From positions 4,593 to 68,592 of the forward strand of contig JBGAQP010000023.1 in NCBI GenBank assembly GCA_044220635.1: a stretch of DNA of 64,000 bases, in the 5' to 3' direction. The DNA comes from JBGAQP01 sp044220635. Lineage in GTDB: Bacteria; Pseudomonadota; Gammaproteobacteria; Burkholderiales; Usitatibacteraceae. A program made the translations under genes and the position numbers. The notes below the pieces were generated by a model, which had not been told where the DNA came from, searched no databases, and saw only the letters and a program-made list of their open reading frames with translations. Shown here one piece after another: positions 37,045 to 44,798 of this stretch (position 1 is its first letter; each line of letters opens with the position of its first letter).

Positions 37045-37860
37045 ATGCTCGGCTGGCTCAAGCGCAAGAAGACCGAAACGATCGCGATCGAGGCCGCGCT
37101 GTGGCGCCGGGCCACGGCCGGCTGGCTTTTCATGCGCGGGCTTTCCCCCGCGGACGACGAGCGGCTGCGCGATCTCAGCGGCCGCTTCCTCGCGCGCAAG
37201 CGCTTCTCCGGCACCCACGGCCTGCGGATCACCCCCCTCATGCAGGCGCAGGTGGCCTCGCAGGCCGCGATCCTCGTGCTGGAGCTCGGCCTCGAGTGGT
37301 ACGAGGGCTGGACCGACATCATCGTGTACCCGAGCCAGTTCGTCCCCGAGCGCGAGGTCGTGGACGAGGCGGGCGTGGTGCACGTCACCAACGAAGCGCT
37401 CGCGGGCGAGGCCTGGCTCGGCGGGCCCGTGATCCTCTCCTACGAGGACGTGGCGATGACGGCCGACGAGGACCGACGCGTGGCGGGCTACAACGTGGTG
37501 ATCCACGAGTTCGCGCACAAGCTCGACATGCTCAACGGCGAGCCCAACGGATTCCCGCCGCTGCACCCGGGGATGGCCCGGGCGGACTGGCAGCGGGCCT
37601 TCTCGGAGGCCTACGGCGACTTCTGCCGGCGGGTGGACGCGGCCGAGGCGCGTTCCGGCCGCGACGGGGGGGCCGCGCTCGACCGGCTCGCCATCGATCC
37701 TTACGCGGCGCAGAGCCCGGGGGAGTTCTTCGCGGTGATCTCGGAGGCGTTCTTCGAAACACCCGAGCTCCTCCAGCCGGAATATCCCGGCGTCTACGAG
37801 CAGCTGCGGCGCTTCTACAAGCAGGATCCCGGGGCGCGCCTCGCGGCGGCCGCGGGCTGA
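37045..37860 (+). CDS. mtfA: MtfA-type zinc peptidase
   Basis: Cytosolic gluzincin of the MtfA (Mlc titration factor A, DUF980) family. The 271-residue product has the zinc motif HEFAHKLDMLNG and the downstream Glu ligand region FAVISEAFFETPELL. In E. coli MtfA binds the glucose repressor Mlc; no Mlc or PTS gene is visible here, so its partner may differ. ATG abuts the stop of the GIN-domain gene. Confidence 0.92.
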   Translation: MLGWLKRKKTETIAIEAALWRRATAGWLFMRGLSPADDERLRDLSGRFLARKRFSGTHGLRITPLMQAQVASQAAILVLELGLEWYEGWTDIIVYPSQFVPEREVVDEAGVVHVTNEALAGEAWLGGPVILSYEDVAMTADEDRRVAGYNVVIHEFAHKLDMLNGEPNGFPPLHPGMARADWQRAFSEAYGDFCRRVDAAEARSGRDGGAALDRLAIDPYAAQSPGEFFAVISEAFFETPELLQPEYPGVYEQLRRFYKQDPGARLAAAAG

Positions 37861-37871
37861 CGGGGCGTCAG
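37857..37871. terminator. Stop-codon hairpin between convergent mtfA and the 45-residue protein gene
   Basis: CTGACG-GGG-CGTCAG, a perfect 6-bp stem with a 3-base loop. The two TGA stops of the facing genes are in the two arms. No T tract, so a bidirectional terminator or RNA 3'-end stabiliser is only an inference. Confidence 0.35.
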
Positions 37872-38005
37872 AGGAAGAGGACGGCGGGGAAGACGGCGAT
37901 CGCCAGCACGATCAGGATCCACTCGCAGTTCCAGCGCTTCAGGTGGCCGGTGTAGTGGAGGATGATCGCGGCGATGGCGAAGACGTAGAAGGCGGCCAGT
38001 AGCAT
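37868..38005 (-). CDS. 45-residue membrane protein
   Basis: A short gene supported by a good ribosome site (GGGGAG, five bases before the ATG at 38005) and by its fit between mtfA and glnB. The product begins MLLAAFYVFAIAAII, has a central polar HYTGHLKRWNCEW and ends with a second hydrophobic stretch, so two membrane helices joined by a basic loop with one Cys. I do not recognise the family. Low-GC bases in the leader and a clean stop argue against a chance frame, but it is short. Confidence 0.6.
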   Translation of the reverse strand: MLLAAFYVFAIAAIILHYTGHLKRWNCEWILIVLAIAVFPAVLFL

Positions 38006-38057
38006 TCTTGCTCCCCGGAAAAGTCGGCGACAGGATAGCAGGAAAGGCCCGAGGGGC

Positions 38058-38396
38058 CTAGACCGCGTCCTCGCCCGTCTCGCCGGTGCGGATCCTCACC
38101 ACCTGCGCGACATCGACCACGAAGATCTTGCCGTCGCCGATCTTGCCGGTGCGCGCCGCCTTGACGATCGCATCCATGGCCTTCTCGACGAGACCGTCGG
38201 CGACCACGACCTCGACCTTCACCTTCGGGAGGAAATCGACCACGTACTCCGCGCCCCGGTAGAGCTCGGTGTGGCCCTTCTGGCGCCCGAAGCCCTTGAC
38301 CTCGGTCACGGTGAGTCCGGTGACGCCGATCTCGGAGAGGGCCTCGCGGACCTCGTCGAGCTTGAACGGCTTCACGATGGCTTCGATCTTCTTCAT
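38058..38396 (-). CDS. glnB: Nitrogen regulatory protein P-II
   Basis: Trimeric sensor of 2-oxoglutarate, ADP/ATP and, by uridylylation, glutamine. The 112-residue product has GFGRQKGHTELYRGAEYVVDF with the T-loop Tyr51, and the C-terminal TGKIGDGKIFV. MKKIEAIVKPFK at the N-terminus is GlnB-like. No amtB is adjacent, which also favours GlnB over GlnK. It lies 22 bp after nadE in the same direction and probably has its own promoter in the nadE 3' end. Confidence 0.95.
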   Translation of the reverse strand: MKKIEAIVKPFKLDEVREALSEIGVTGLTVTEVKGFGRQKGHTELYRGAEYVVDFLPKVKVEVVVADGLVEKAMDAIVKAARTGKIGDGKIFVVDVAQVVRIRTGETGEDAV

Positions 38397-38418
38397 GGCG
38401 GCCGGCGGGAATGCGCCT

Positions 38419-40020
38419 TCAGCTCTTCGGGCGGAAGCCTGATGTTATCGGATAACGCCAATCCTTGCCAAACCCCCGGGGCGTGATGCGCACGCCCGGC
38501 GGGGCCTGGCGGCGCTTGTACTCGTTCACGCGGATGAGGTGCACCACCTGGCGCACGGCGGCGAGGTCGTAGCCCTTGCCCGCGATCGCCTCCGGGCTCA
38601 TGTCGCGCTCGATGTAGCGCTCGACGACGGCGTCGAGCACCTCGTAGGGCGGGAGGCTGTCCTGGTCGGTCTGCCCGGGGCGCAGCTCCGCGGAAGGCGG
38701 CCGGTCGAGCACCCGTTGCGGGATGACGTCCCCCCGGGTATTGCGCCAGTAGGAGAGCCGGTAGACCAGCGTCTTCACGATGTCCTTGATGACGGCGTAG
38801 CCGCCCGCCATGTCGCCGTACAGGGTGGCGTAGCCGGTGGCCATCTCGCTCTTGTTGCCCGTGGTGACGACGATGGAGCCGAACTTGTTGGAAAGCGCCA
38901 TCAGCAGGGTGCCGCGGATGCGCGCCTGGAGGTTCTCCTCGGTCACGTCCTCCTCTCGCCCCGCGAAGGCGGGCGCGAGCTGGGCGCGGAAGGCGGCGAA
39001 CATCGGCGCGATGGGGATCTCGGTGTACTTCACGCCGAAGGTCGCGGCCATCCGGCGCGCATCCTCGAGGCTCATGGCGGCCGTGTATTCCGAGGGCATC
39101 ATGACGGCGTGGACGCGCTCGGGCCCCAGGGCGTCCACGCAGATGGCGAGCACCAGCGCGGAGTCGATGCCCCCCGAGAGCCCGAGCAGGACGCCGGGAA
39201 AGCGGTTCTTCTCGACGTAGTCGCGCACGCCCGTCATCAGCGCGCGGTAGATCGTCTCCTCCTCGGTGAGCGGCGGCGCCATGGGGCCGGAGACCCCGGC
39301 GCCCTCGAACTCGACGATGTCGAGCGCCTCGTGGAAAGTCTCCGCCTGGTAGCCGAGCGCGCCGCCGCCGTCGAGCGCGAACGACGCCCCGTCGAAGACC
39401 AGCTCGTCCTGGCCCCCGACCCAGTGCACGTAGAGCAGGGGAAGCCCCGTCTCCTTCACGCGCGCGCCCATCACCTGGTAGCGCTCGGCGAGCTTCGCGC
39501 GATGGTAGGGGGAGGCGTTGATCGACAGCAGCAGCTCCGCGCCCGCCGCCTTCGCCTGCGCCGCGGGCTCCGGGAACCAGAGGTCCTCGCAGATGGTGAG
39601 CCCGATGCGCCGCCCCTCGACCTCGAACACGCAGGGGCGGTTTCCGGTCTCGAAGTAGCGCTTCTCGTCGAAGACCTGGTAGTTGGGCAGGCGCTGCTTG
39701 AAGTAGATCGCCTCGATGCGTCCGCCGCGCAGCAACGAGGCCGCGTTGTAGCGCGTGCGGCCCTCGCGATGGGGATGCCCCACGACGACGGCGAGGTCCC
39801 GGCAATCGGCCGCGAGGCGCGCGAGCTCGACCGCGCACTGGTCGCAGAAGTCGTCGCGCAGCAGCAGGTCCTCGGGCGGATAGCCCGAGAGCGCCATCTC
39901 GGGGGCGACCACGAGCTTCGCGCCGGCGGCCCGCCCCTCGTCCACCGCACGGCGGATGCGCTCGGCGTTGCCGGCGAAATCGCCCACGGTCGTGTTGATC
40001 TGGGCGACGGCGATCTTCAA
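38419..40020 (-). CDS. nadE: Glutamine-dependent NAD+ synthetase
   Basis: Amidates nicotinate adenine dinucleotide to NAD+. The 533-residue two-domain enzyme has an N-terminal nitrilase-type glutaminase (Glu41 in APEMALSGYPPEDLL, Lys109 in YFKQRLPNY, Cys144 in LTICEDLWFPE) and a C-terminal synthetase with the P-loop LGLSGGIDSALVLAI and TGNKSEMATGYATLYGD. The start codon is TTG at 40020; no ATG or GTG lies nearer the conserved KIAVAQINT. A perfect TATAAT sits about 36 bases upstream. glnB follows directly. Confidence 0.95.
   Translation of the reverse strand: MKIAVAQINTTVGDFAGNAERIRRAVDEGRAAGAKLVVAPEMALSGYPPEDLLLRDDFCDQCAVELARLAADCRDLAVVVGHPHREGRTRYNAASLLRGGRIEAIYFKQRLPNYQVFDEKRYFETGNRPCVFEVEGRRIGLTICEDLWFPEPAAQAKAAGAELLLSINASPYHRAKLAERYQVMGARVKETGLPLLYVHWVGGQDELVFDGASFALDGGGALGYQAETFHEALDIVEFEGAGVSGPMAPPLTEEETIYRALMTGVRDYVEKNRFPGVLLGLSGGIDSALVLAICVDALGPERVHAVMMPSEYTAAMSLEDARRMAATFGVKYTEIPIAPMFAAFRAQLAPAFAGREEDVTEENLQARIRGTLLMALSNKFGSIVVTTGNKSEMATGYATLYGDMAGGYAVIKDIVKTLVYRLSYWRNTRGDVIPQRVLDRPPSAELRPGQTDQDSLPPYEVLDAVVERYIERDMSPEAIAGKGYDLAAVRQVVHLIRVNEYKRRQAPPGVRITPRGFGKDWRYPITSGFRPKS
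38444..38471 (-). promoter_or_regulatory. Candidate glnB promoter with AT-rich palindrome, inside the end of nadE
   Basis: Reading leftwards: TTGGCA (38471-38466), a 16-base spacer, GATAAC (38449-38444). The -10 is half of the perfect palindrome GTTATC-G-GATAAC (38444-38456), conspicuous in GC-rich coding sequence. The expected transcript starts about 40 bases before the glnB ATG. Confidence 0.5.
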
Positions 40021-40055
40021 GGGGGCGCTTCGGCGGCTAGAATCGGGGAGCCGCC

Positions 40056-40061
40056 ATTATA
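40056..40061 (-). promoter_or_regulatory. nadE -10 box
   Basis: Perfect TATAAT on the minus strand, 36 bases before the nadE TTG. The same AT-rich spot reads TATAAG on the plus strand (40058-40063) and may also serve the divergent FemAB-like gene at 40081. Confidence 0.55.
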
Positions 40062-40080
40062 AGGCCCCGCCCCCGCTTCC

Positions 40081-41202
40081 GTGCCGGAGTCCCTGCGCAT
40101 CCTCGAGTCCCCCGCCGAGTTTCCCTCCGGCGCGTGGGACGAGCTCGCCGACGGCCATCCGACGCTCTCCCGCGCCTACTTCTCGACCCTGCACGAGACC
40201 GGGGCGGCTTCCCCCCGCACCGGCTGGACGCCGCGCTTCCTCGCGTTATGGCGGGGGCAGGAGCCGGCGGGCCTCGTTCCGCTCTACCTGAAGGCCCATT
40301 CCTTCGGCGAGTACGTCTTCGACTGGGCGTGGGCCGAAGCCCACGAGCGTCACGGGATCGACTACTACCCCAAGCTCGTCGCCGCCGTCCCGTTCACCCC
40401 CGTGACCGGCCCGAGGCTGCTCGCGCGCGACGACGCCGCCCGCGCCCGGCTCGCGCGAGGCCTGCTCGAGGTCGCGCGCGAAGAGGGGGTCTCGTCGCTG
40501 CACGTGCTCTTTCCCGCGGCCCGCGACGCCGCGGCCCTTCGCGAGGCGGGCTTGCTCGAGCGCACCGGCGTGCAGTTCCACTGGCGCAATCCCGGTTACG
40601 CGGACTTCGAGGCGTTCCTCGCCGCGCTCTCGCACGACAAGCGCAAGAAGATCCGCCAGGAACGCCGGCGCGTGCGCGAGGCGGGCGTGCGGCTGCGCCG
40701 GCTCACCGGCCGCGAGGCCACCTCCGCCGACTGGGACTTCTTCACCGAGTGCTACCGGCGCACCTACCGGGCGCACCGCTCGACGCCGTACCTGGACCGC
40801 GCCTTCTTCGGCCTGCTCGCCGCGCGCATGCCCGACCAGATGCTGCTCGTGCTCGCCGAGCGCGAGGGGCGGCCCATCGCCGCGGCCCTCGATCTGTTCA
40901 CCCCCGCCGCGCTCTACGGGCGCTACTGGGGCGCGCGCGAGTTCGTTCCCGGCCTGCACTTCGAGGCGTGCTACTACCAGGCGATCGAGTTCTGCATCGA
41001 GCGGGGCATCGCGCTCTTCGAGGGCGGAGCCCAGGGCGAGCACAAGCATTCGCGCGGCTTCCTTCCCGAGAAGACCTGCTCCTTCCACTGGCTCGCCCAC
41101 CCGGCCTTCAACCGCGCCGTGGACGACTACCTCGCCCGCGAGGGCGCGGGCCTCTCGGCCTACGTGGACGAGCTCGAGGAGCGATCCCCCTTCCGCCGCT
41201 GA
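40081..41202 (+). CDS. FemAB/GNAT-like protein (DUF482 family)
   Basis: A 373-residue protein of the DUF482 group, which has tandem GNAT folds like FemAB aminoacyl transferases. Recognised by WDELADGHPTLSRAYFSTLH at the N-terminus, EYVFDWAWAEAHERHGIDYYPKL, HDKRKKIRQERRRV, and the C-terminal EGGAQGEHKHSRGFLPEKT. FemAB relatives add amino acids to peptidoglycan stem peptides using aminoacyl-tRNA, but no substrate is established for this branch. GTG start; divergent from nadE across 60 bp. Confidence 0.85.
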   Translation: MPESLRILESPAEFPSGAWDELADGHPTLSRAYFSTLHETGAASPRTGWTPRFLALWRGQEPAGLVPLYLKAHSFGEYVFDWAWAEAHERHGIDYYPKLVAAVPFTPVTGPRLLARDDAARARLARGLLEVAREEGVSSLHVLFPAARDAAALREAGLLERTGVQFHWRNPGYADFEAFLAALSHDKRKKIRQERRRVREAGVRLRRLTGREATSADWDFFTECYRRTYRAHRSTPYLDRAFFGLLAARMPDQMLLVLAEREGRPIAAALDLFTPAALYGRYWGAREFVPGLHFEACYYQAIEFCIERGIALFEGGAQGEHKHSRGFLPEKTCSFHWLAHPAFNRAVDDYLAREGAGLSAYVDELEERSPFRR

Positions 41203-41215
41203 GGGACCGGGCCGC

Positions 41216-41989
41216 TCAGGGCCAGGCTGCGGAGAATTCCTTCCAGTGCGGCGCCTTCTGCTCGGCGAGGAAGGTCCGGAAGAGCGCGACCTCCCGCGCG
41301 TGGGCCTCGGGCGTGAGGAGCCCGCGCATCATCTGGAAGCGCTGGAAGAGGAGGTAGGTGTTCGCGACGTCGGTCTCGCAGTAGTCGCGGATCGCCTCGA
41401 TCCCCCCGCCCTGCCAGGCCTCCCACACCTTCGAGCCTTCCATCCCGAGCTTGCCGGGCAGCGCGCAGAGCTGCGCGATCTCGTCGAGCGGCGCGAAGGC
41501 CCGGTTCTGGTAGCCGGCGAGGAGGTCCATGAGGTCGATGTGCCGCGTGTGGAAGCGCCCCAGGTAGTTGTTGAACTTGAACTCCCGGTCGTCCTCGCCC
41601 AGGTCCCAGTAGCGGGCGGCGACCACGCCGTGCACGAAGGCCCGGTAGTGCAGGACCGGGAGGTCGAAGCCGCCGCCGTTCCAGGAGACGAGCTGGGGCG
41701 TGTACTTGTCGATGCCGTCGAAGAAGCGCTTCACGAGCTCGCGCTCGCCGTCCTGCGCGGAGCCCAGGGACCAGACCTTGACGCTGTCGCGGTCGCGCAG
41801 CGCGCAGGAGATGGCCACGACGCGATGCAGGTGCAGCGGCAGGAAGTCGCTGCCCGTCGCCTGGCGGCGCCGCTGCTGCGCGAGCTCGACGACCGCGGTG
41901 TCGCTCGCCTCCGGCCCGAGCGACCAGAGCTTGCGCAGCCCCTCGACGTCGGGCACGGTCTCGATGTCGAAGACGAGGATGGGCACCAT
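41216..41989 (-). CDS. PolB-like 3'-5' exonuclease
   Basis: DEDD-type nuclease related to the proofreading domain of family B DNA polymerases but without a polymerase. The 257-residue product has Exo I FDIETVPD (Asp8, Glu10), Exo II VSWNGGGFDLPVL and Exo III RDYCETDVANTYLLF, so the acidic metal ligands are present. Biological substrate unknown. Divergent from the oxidoreductase gene across 39 bp. Confidence 0.88.
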   Translation of the reverse strand: MVPILVFDIETVPDVEGLRKLWSLGPEASDTAVVELAQQRRRQATGSDFLPLHLHRVVAISCALRDRDSVKVWSLGSAQDGERELVKRFFDGIDKYTPQLVSWNGGGFDLPVLHYRAFVHGVVAARYWDLGEDDREFKFNNYLGRFHTRHIDLMDLLAGYQNRAFAPLDEIAQLCALPGKLGMEGSKVWEAWQGGGIEAIRDYCETDVANTYLLFQRFQMMRGLLTPEAHAREVALFRTFLAEQKAPHWKEFSAAWP

Positions 41990-42028
41990 GGGAACGCGCT
42001 ATCGTTTCGGGAAAGCCCGGAGTATCCC

Positions 42029-43027
42029 ATGAGCGAAACCAACCTGCAGGTCCTGCTCGCGCGCCGTCCGCGCGGCCCCGTCCAGGAGGCCGACTTCCGC
42101 CTCGCCGAGTCCCCGATTCCCGCGCCCGGCGAAGGCGAGCTGCTCCTGCGGCTGCGCTGGCTCTCGCTCGATCCGTACATGCGCGGGCGGATGAACGAGG
42201 GCCGGTCCTACGCGGCGCGCGTCGAGCTCGGCGAGGTGATGGTCGGCGGCGCCGTCGCCGAGGTCCTCGCCTCGCGCCACCCGGGATTCGCCCCCGGGGA
42301 GCGCGTCGTCGGCTCCCTCGGCTGGCAGCGCTACGCGCTCTCGAACGGCCGGGGACTGATGAAGCTGCCCGACCCCCGCCTGCCGGAGACGGTCTGGCTG
42401 GGCGCGGCGGGCATGCCGGGCGTGACGGCCTGGCACGGCCTCCAGCGCATCGGCGAGCCGAAGGCGGGCGAGACCGTGGTCGTGTCCGCCGCGGCCGGGG
42501 CCGTGGGCGGCGTCGCGGGGCAGCTCGCCCGGATCGCCGGCTGCCGCACGGTGGGCATCGCCGGCGGACCGGAGAAATGCGAGTACGCCGTCCGCGATCT
42601 CGGCTACGACGCCTGCCTCGATTACAGGGCGGGAGGGCTCGACGAGTCACTGCGAGCCGCGGCACCCGAGGGCGTCGACGTCTATTTCGACAACGTGGGC
42701 GGCGCGATCCTCGACAGCGTGCTGCGCCGGGTGAACCCGTTCGCGCGCATCCCCCTTTGCGGGCTCATCGCCGGCTACGACGGCGCCGAAATCCCGATCC
42801 GCAACGTCTTCGCGCTGCTCGCGAGCCGGGTGCGCCTGCAGGGGTTCATCATCAGCGACCACATGGACGAGTGGCCGGGCGCGATCCGCGAGCTCGCCGG
42901 GCACGTGGCCGGGGGCGCGATCCGCTACCGGGAATGCGTCGCGGAGGGTCTCGAGAACGCGCCGCGCGCCTTCATCGGCATGCTGCGCGGGGAGAACCTC
43001 GGCAAGCAGCTCGTGCGCGTGGCCTGA
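42029..43027 (+). CDS. NADP-dependent medium-chain oxidoreductase (CurA/PTGR-like)
   Basis: Zinc-independent MDR family reductase acting on alpha,beta-unsaturated carbonyls. The 332-residue product has LSLDPYMRGRMNEG, the cofactor-binding SAAAGAVGGVAGQLARIAGC, VDVYFDNVGGAILDSVL and the C-terminal YRECVAEGLENAPRAFIGML. E. coli YncB/CurA is of similar length. Physiological substrate not known. Tail-to-tail with cysM. Confidence 0.92.
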   Translation: MSETNLQVLLARRPRGPVQEADFRLAESPIPAPGEGELLLRLRWLSLDPYMRGRMNEGRSYAARVELGEVMVGGAVAEVLASRHPGFAPGERVVGSLGWQRYALSNGRGLMKLPDPRLPETVWLGAAGMPGVTAWHGLQRIGEPKAGETVVVSAAAGAVGGVAGQLARIAGCRTVGIAGGPEKCEYAVRDLGYDACLDYRAGGLDESLRAAAPEGVDVYFDNVGGAILDSVLRRVNPFARIPLCGLIAGYDGAEIPIRNVFALLASRVRLQGFIISDHMDEWPGAIRELAGHVAGGAIRYRECVAEGLENAPRAFIGMLRGENLGKQLVRVA

Positions 43028-43040
43028 GCGGGCGCGCTCA
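43025..43040. terminator. Stop-codon hairpin between the oxidoreductase and cysM
   Basis: TGAGCG-GGCG-CGCTCA, a perfect 6-bp stem with a 4-base loop whose arms contain the two facing TGA stops. No T tract. Confidence 0.35.
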
Positions 43041-43925
43041 CGGGGGGAAAACCCCGGTGGACAGGTACCGGTCGCCGCGGTCGCACACGATGTGGACGAT
43101 GACCGCGTCGCGCGCCGCCGCCGAGACCTGGAGCGCCGCGGCGAGGCCGCCGCCCGAGGAAATCCCGGCGAAGATGCCCTCCTCGCGCGCGAGGCGCCGC
43201 GCCATCTCCTCGCTCTCCTCCTGGCTCACCTCGATGATCCGGTCCACCCGGGCCTTCTCGTAGATGCCCGGCTGGTAGGCTTCCGGCCACTTGCGGATCC
43301 CGGGCACCTGGGCGCCCGGCCCCGGATGGACGCCGACCACCTGGATCGCGGGATTCATCTCCTTGAGGTAGCGCGAGCATCCCATGATCGTCCCGGTCGT
43401 GCCCATCGTGGCCACGAAATGCGTGATCTTCCCGCCGGTGTCGCGCCAGATCTCCGGGCCCGTGCCGGCATAATGCGCCAGCGGATTGTCGGGGTTCGCG
43501 AACTGGTCGAGGATCACCCCCTCTCCCGCATCGCGCATGCGCTCGGCGGTATCGCGCGCGAGCTCCATGCCGCCCTTCTCCGGCGTGAGCACGAAGCGCG
43601 CCCCGAAGGCGGCCATCGTCTGGCGGCGCTCCACGGACAGGTGCTCGGGCATGACCAGCACCATGCGGTAGCCGCGCATCGCGGCAACCATTGCCAGGGC
43701 GATGCCCGTGTTCCCGCTCGTCGCCTCGATGAGCGCGTCGCCGGGCTTGATGAGGCCGCGCCGCTCCGCCCCCAGGACCATCGAGAGCGCCGGACGGTCC
43801 TTCACGGATCCGGCCGGGTTGTTGCCCTCGAGCTTCGCGAGGAGGACATTGCCCGTCTTGCCCGGAATGCGCTGCAGGCGGACGAGGGGCGTGTTGCCGA
43901 CGAAATGCTCGAGGGTCGGGATCAT
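43038..43925 (-). CDS. cysM: Cysteine synthase B (O-acetylserine sulfhydrylase)
   Basis: PLP enzyme making cysteine from O-acetylserine and sulfide or thiosulfate. The 295-residue product has NNPAGSVKDRPALSMV with the PLP Lys42, the EATSGNTGIALAMVAAM loop, and GTTGTIMGCSRYLKEMNP. The length and the RPA after the lysine motif favour CysM over CysK. A TATACT box precedes it. cysM close to hldD is the usual betaproteobacterial arrangement. Confidence 0.94.
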   Translation of the reverse strand: MIPTLEHFVGNTPLVRLQRIPGKTGNVLLAKLEGNNPAGSVKDRPALSMVLGAERRGLIKPGDALIEATSGNTGIALAMVAAMRGYRMVLVMPEHLSVERRQTMAAFGARFVLTPEKGGMELARDTAERMRDAGEGVILDQFANPDNPLAHYAGTGPEIWRDTGGKITHFVATMGTTGTIMGCSRYLKEMNPAIQVVGVHPGPGAQVPGIRKWPEAYQPGIYEKARVDRIIEVSQEESEEMARRLAREEGIFAGISSGGGLAAALQVSAAARDAVIVHIVCDRGDRYLSTGVFPP

Positions 43926-43950
43926 GGTGCGCGAGGATCGGGGCGCCCAC

Positions 43951-43956
43951 AGTATA
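43951..43956 (-). promoter_or_regulatory. cysM -10 box
   Basis: TATACT on the minus strand, 26 bases before the cysM ATG and 14 bases past the comEA terminator A-run. No good -35; the -35 region falls in the terminator stem. Confidence 0.5.
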
Positions 43957-43969
43957 GCCGCGCGCGATG

Positions 43970-43995
43970 AAAAAGCCCCGCTCGGGGCGGGGCTT
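43970..43995 (-). terminator. Rho-independent terminator of comEA
   Basis: Reading leftwards: an 8-bp perfect stem AAGCCCCG / CGGGGCTT (43995-43988 and 43980-43973) with a 7-base loop, followed by a run of five T. It lies 21 bases past the comEA stop. One of the two clear intrinsic terminators in the window. Confidence 0.9.
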
Positions 43996-44015
43996 CGCGT
44001 CGCGGGATTCCGGCG

Positions 44016-44678
44016 CTACTTCTTCTTCTCTTCTTCCTTCTTCGCGTCGGACTTCTTCGCTTCGTCCTTCTTCTTCGCGTCGTCCTTCTTGTCGTCGGAC
44101 TTCTTCTTCGCGTCCGTCTTCTTCTCGTCCTTCTTGGGCTCGGCCTTCTTTTTCTCTTCCTTCTTCGGTTCCGCCTTCTTCTCGTCCTTCTTGGGCTCAG
44201 CCTTCTTCTCTTCCTTCTTCGGCTCGGCCTTCTTCTCGTCCTTCTTGGGCTCCGCCTTCTTCTTCTCTTCCTTCTTCGGCTCGGCCTTCTTCTCTTCCTT
44301 CTTCGGCTCGGCCTTCTTCTCTTCCTTCTTCGGCTCGGCCTTCTTCGCTTCCGGCTTCGGCTCGGCCCTCTTCGCTTCCGGCTTCGGCTCGACTTTCTTC
44401 TCCTCCGCCTTCGGCACTACCGTCCGGCCGGAAAGGGAGATGTCCTTCCGGATCTTGTCGAACGTGGCATCGCCGATGCCATCGACGTTCTTCACGTCCT
44501 CGAGCTTCTTGAAGGGTCCGTTCTTCTTCCGGTAGTCGACGATCGCCTGGGCCTTCACCGGACCGATGCCTTCGAGCGACTCGAGCTGCTCCTTCGTGGC
44601 CGAGTTGATGTTGACTTCGGCGAACGCCAGGCCCGCGAAGGCCAGCAACGCCGCGAAAAGTACCGCGAGCTTCCTCAT
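44016..44678 (-). CDS. ComEA-type helix-hairpin-helix protein with long lysine-rich repeat tail
   Basis: Exported DNA-binding protein, 220 residues. Signal peptide 1-20 (cut after GLAFA), then a ComEA domain of two helix-hairpin-helix motifs (LESLEGIGPVKAQAIVDYR at 32-50; VDGIGDATFDKIR at 65-77). Residues 90-220 form a low-complexity tail: ten copies of a nine- or ten-residue unit AEPKKEEKK or AEPKKDEKK (residues 96-187), then DAKKK-type repeats. ComEA binds incoming DNA in the periplasm; the tail resembles histone-H1-like bacterial proteins and is not part of canonical ComEA. Own promoter (TATAAT) and terminator. The tail's role is unknown. Confidence 0.9.
   Translation of the reverse strand: MRKLAVLFAALLAFAGLAFAEVNINSATKEQLESLEGIGPVKAQAIVDYRKKNGPFKKLEDVKNVDGIGDATFDKIRKDISLSGRTVVPKAEEKKVEPKPEAKRAEPKPEAKKAEPKKEEKKAEPKKEEKKAEPKKEEKKKAEPKKDEKKAEPKKEEKKAEPKKDEKKAEPKKEEKKKAEPKKDEKKTDAKKKSDDKKDDAKKKDEAKKSDAKKEEEKKK
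44118..44393 (-). repeat. In-frame tandem repeat encoding Lys/Glu/Ala/Pro units
   Basis: Ten imperfect 27- or 30-base units inside comEA. They differ by E/D exchange (KKEEKK or KKDEKK), an extra AAG codon in two units, and PEAK in the first two. The mix of exact and near-exact copies suggests expansion by slippage or recombination, so copy number may vary among strains. Confidence 0.9.
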
Positions 44679-44788
44679 TGATGCTCCCCTGAAATGTTGA
44701 ACCTGCGCCGGCGCTTCGGGACCCTGGAGCCCGCCGCGCCTCCCCTTTTGCGAATCGACGCCCCGCGCGGGAACGCCGAAACGTGGCG

Positions 44789-44794
44789 ATTATA
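44789..44794 (-). promoter_or_regulatory. comEA -10 box
   Basis: Perfect TATAAT on the minus strand, just past the end of the neighbouring lipoprotein gene. It would give a leader of about 100 bases before the comEA ATG. The 120-bp gap 44679-44798 holds nothing else I can recognise. Confidence 0.5.
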
Positions 44795-44798
44795 CGGA

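Noticed and set aside
38466..38492. Sigma-54 promoter before glnB (TTGGCA...TTGGC)
   Set aside because: The GG-N10-GC spacing of a sigma-54 site is not met; a sigma-70 type pair fits better.
44118..44393. Possible CRISPR-like or non-coding repeat array
   Set aside because: The units are contiguous without spacers, keep frame, and encode the lysine-rich ComEA tail.
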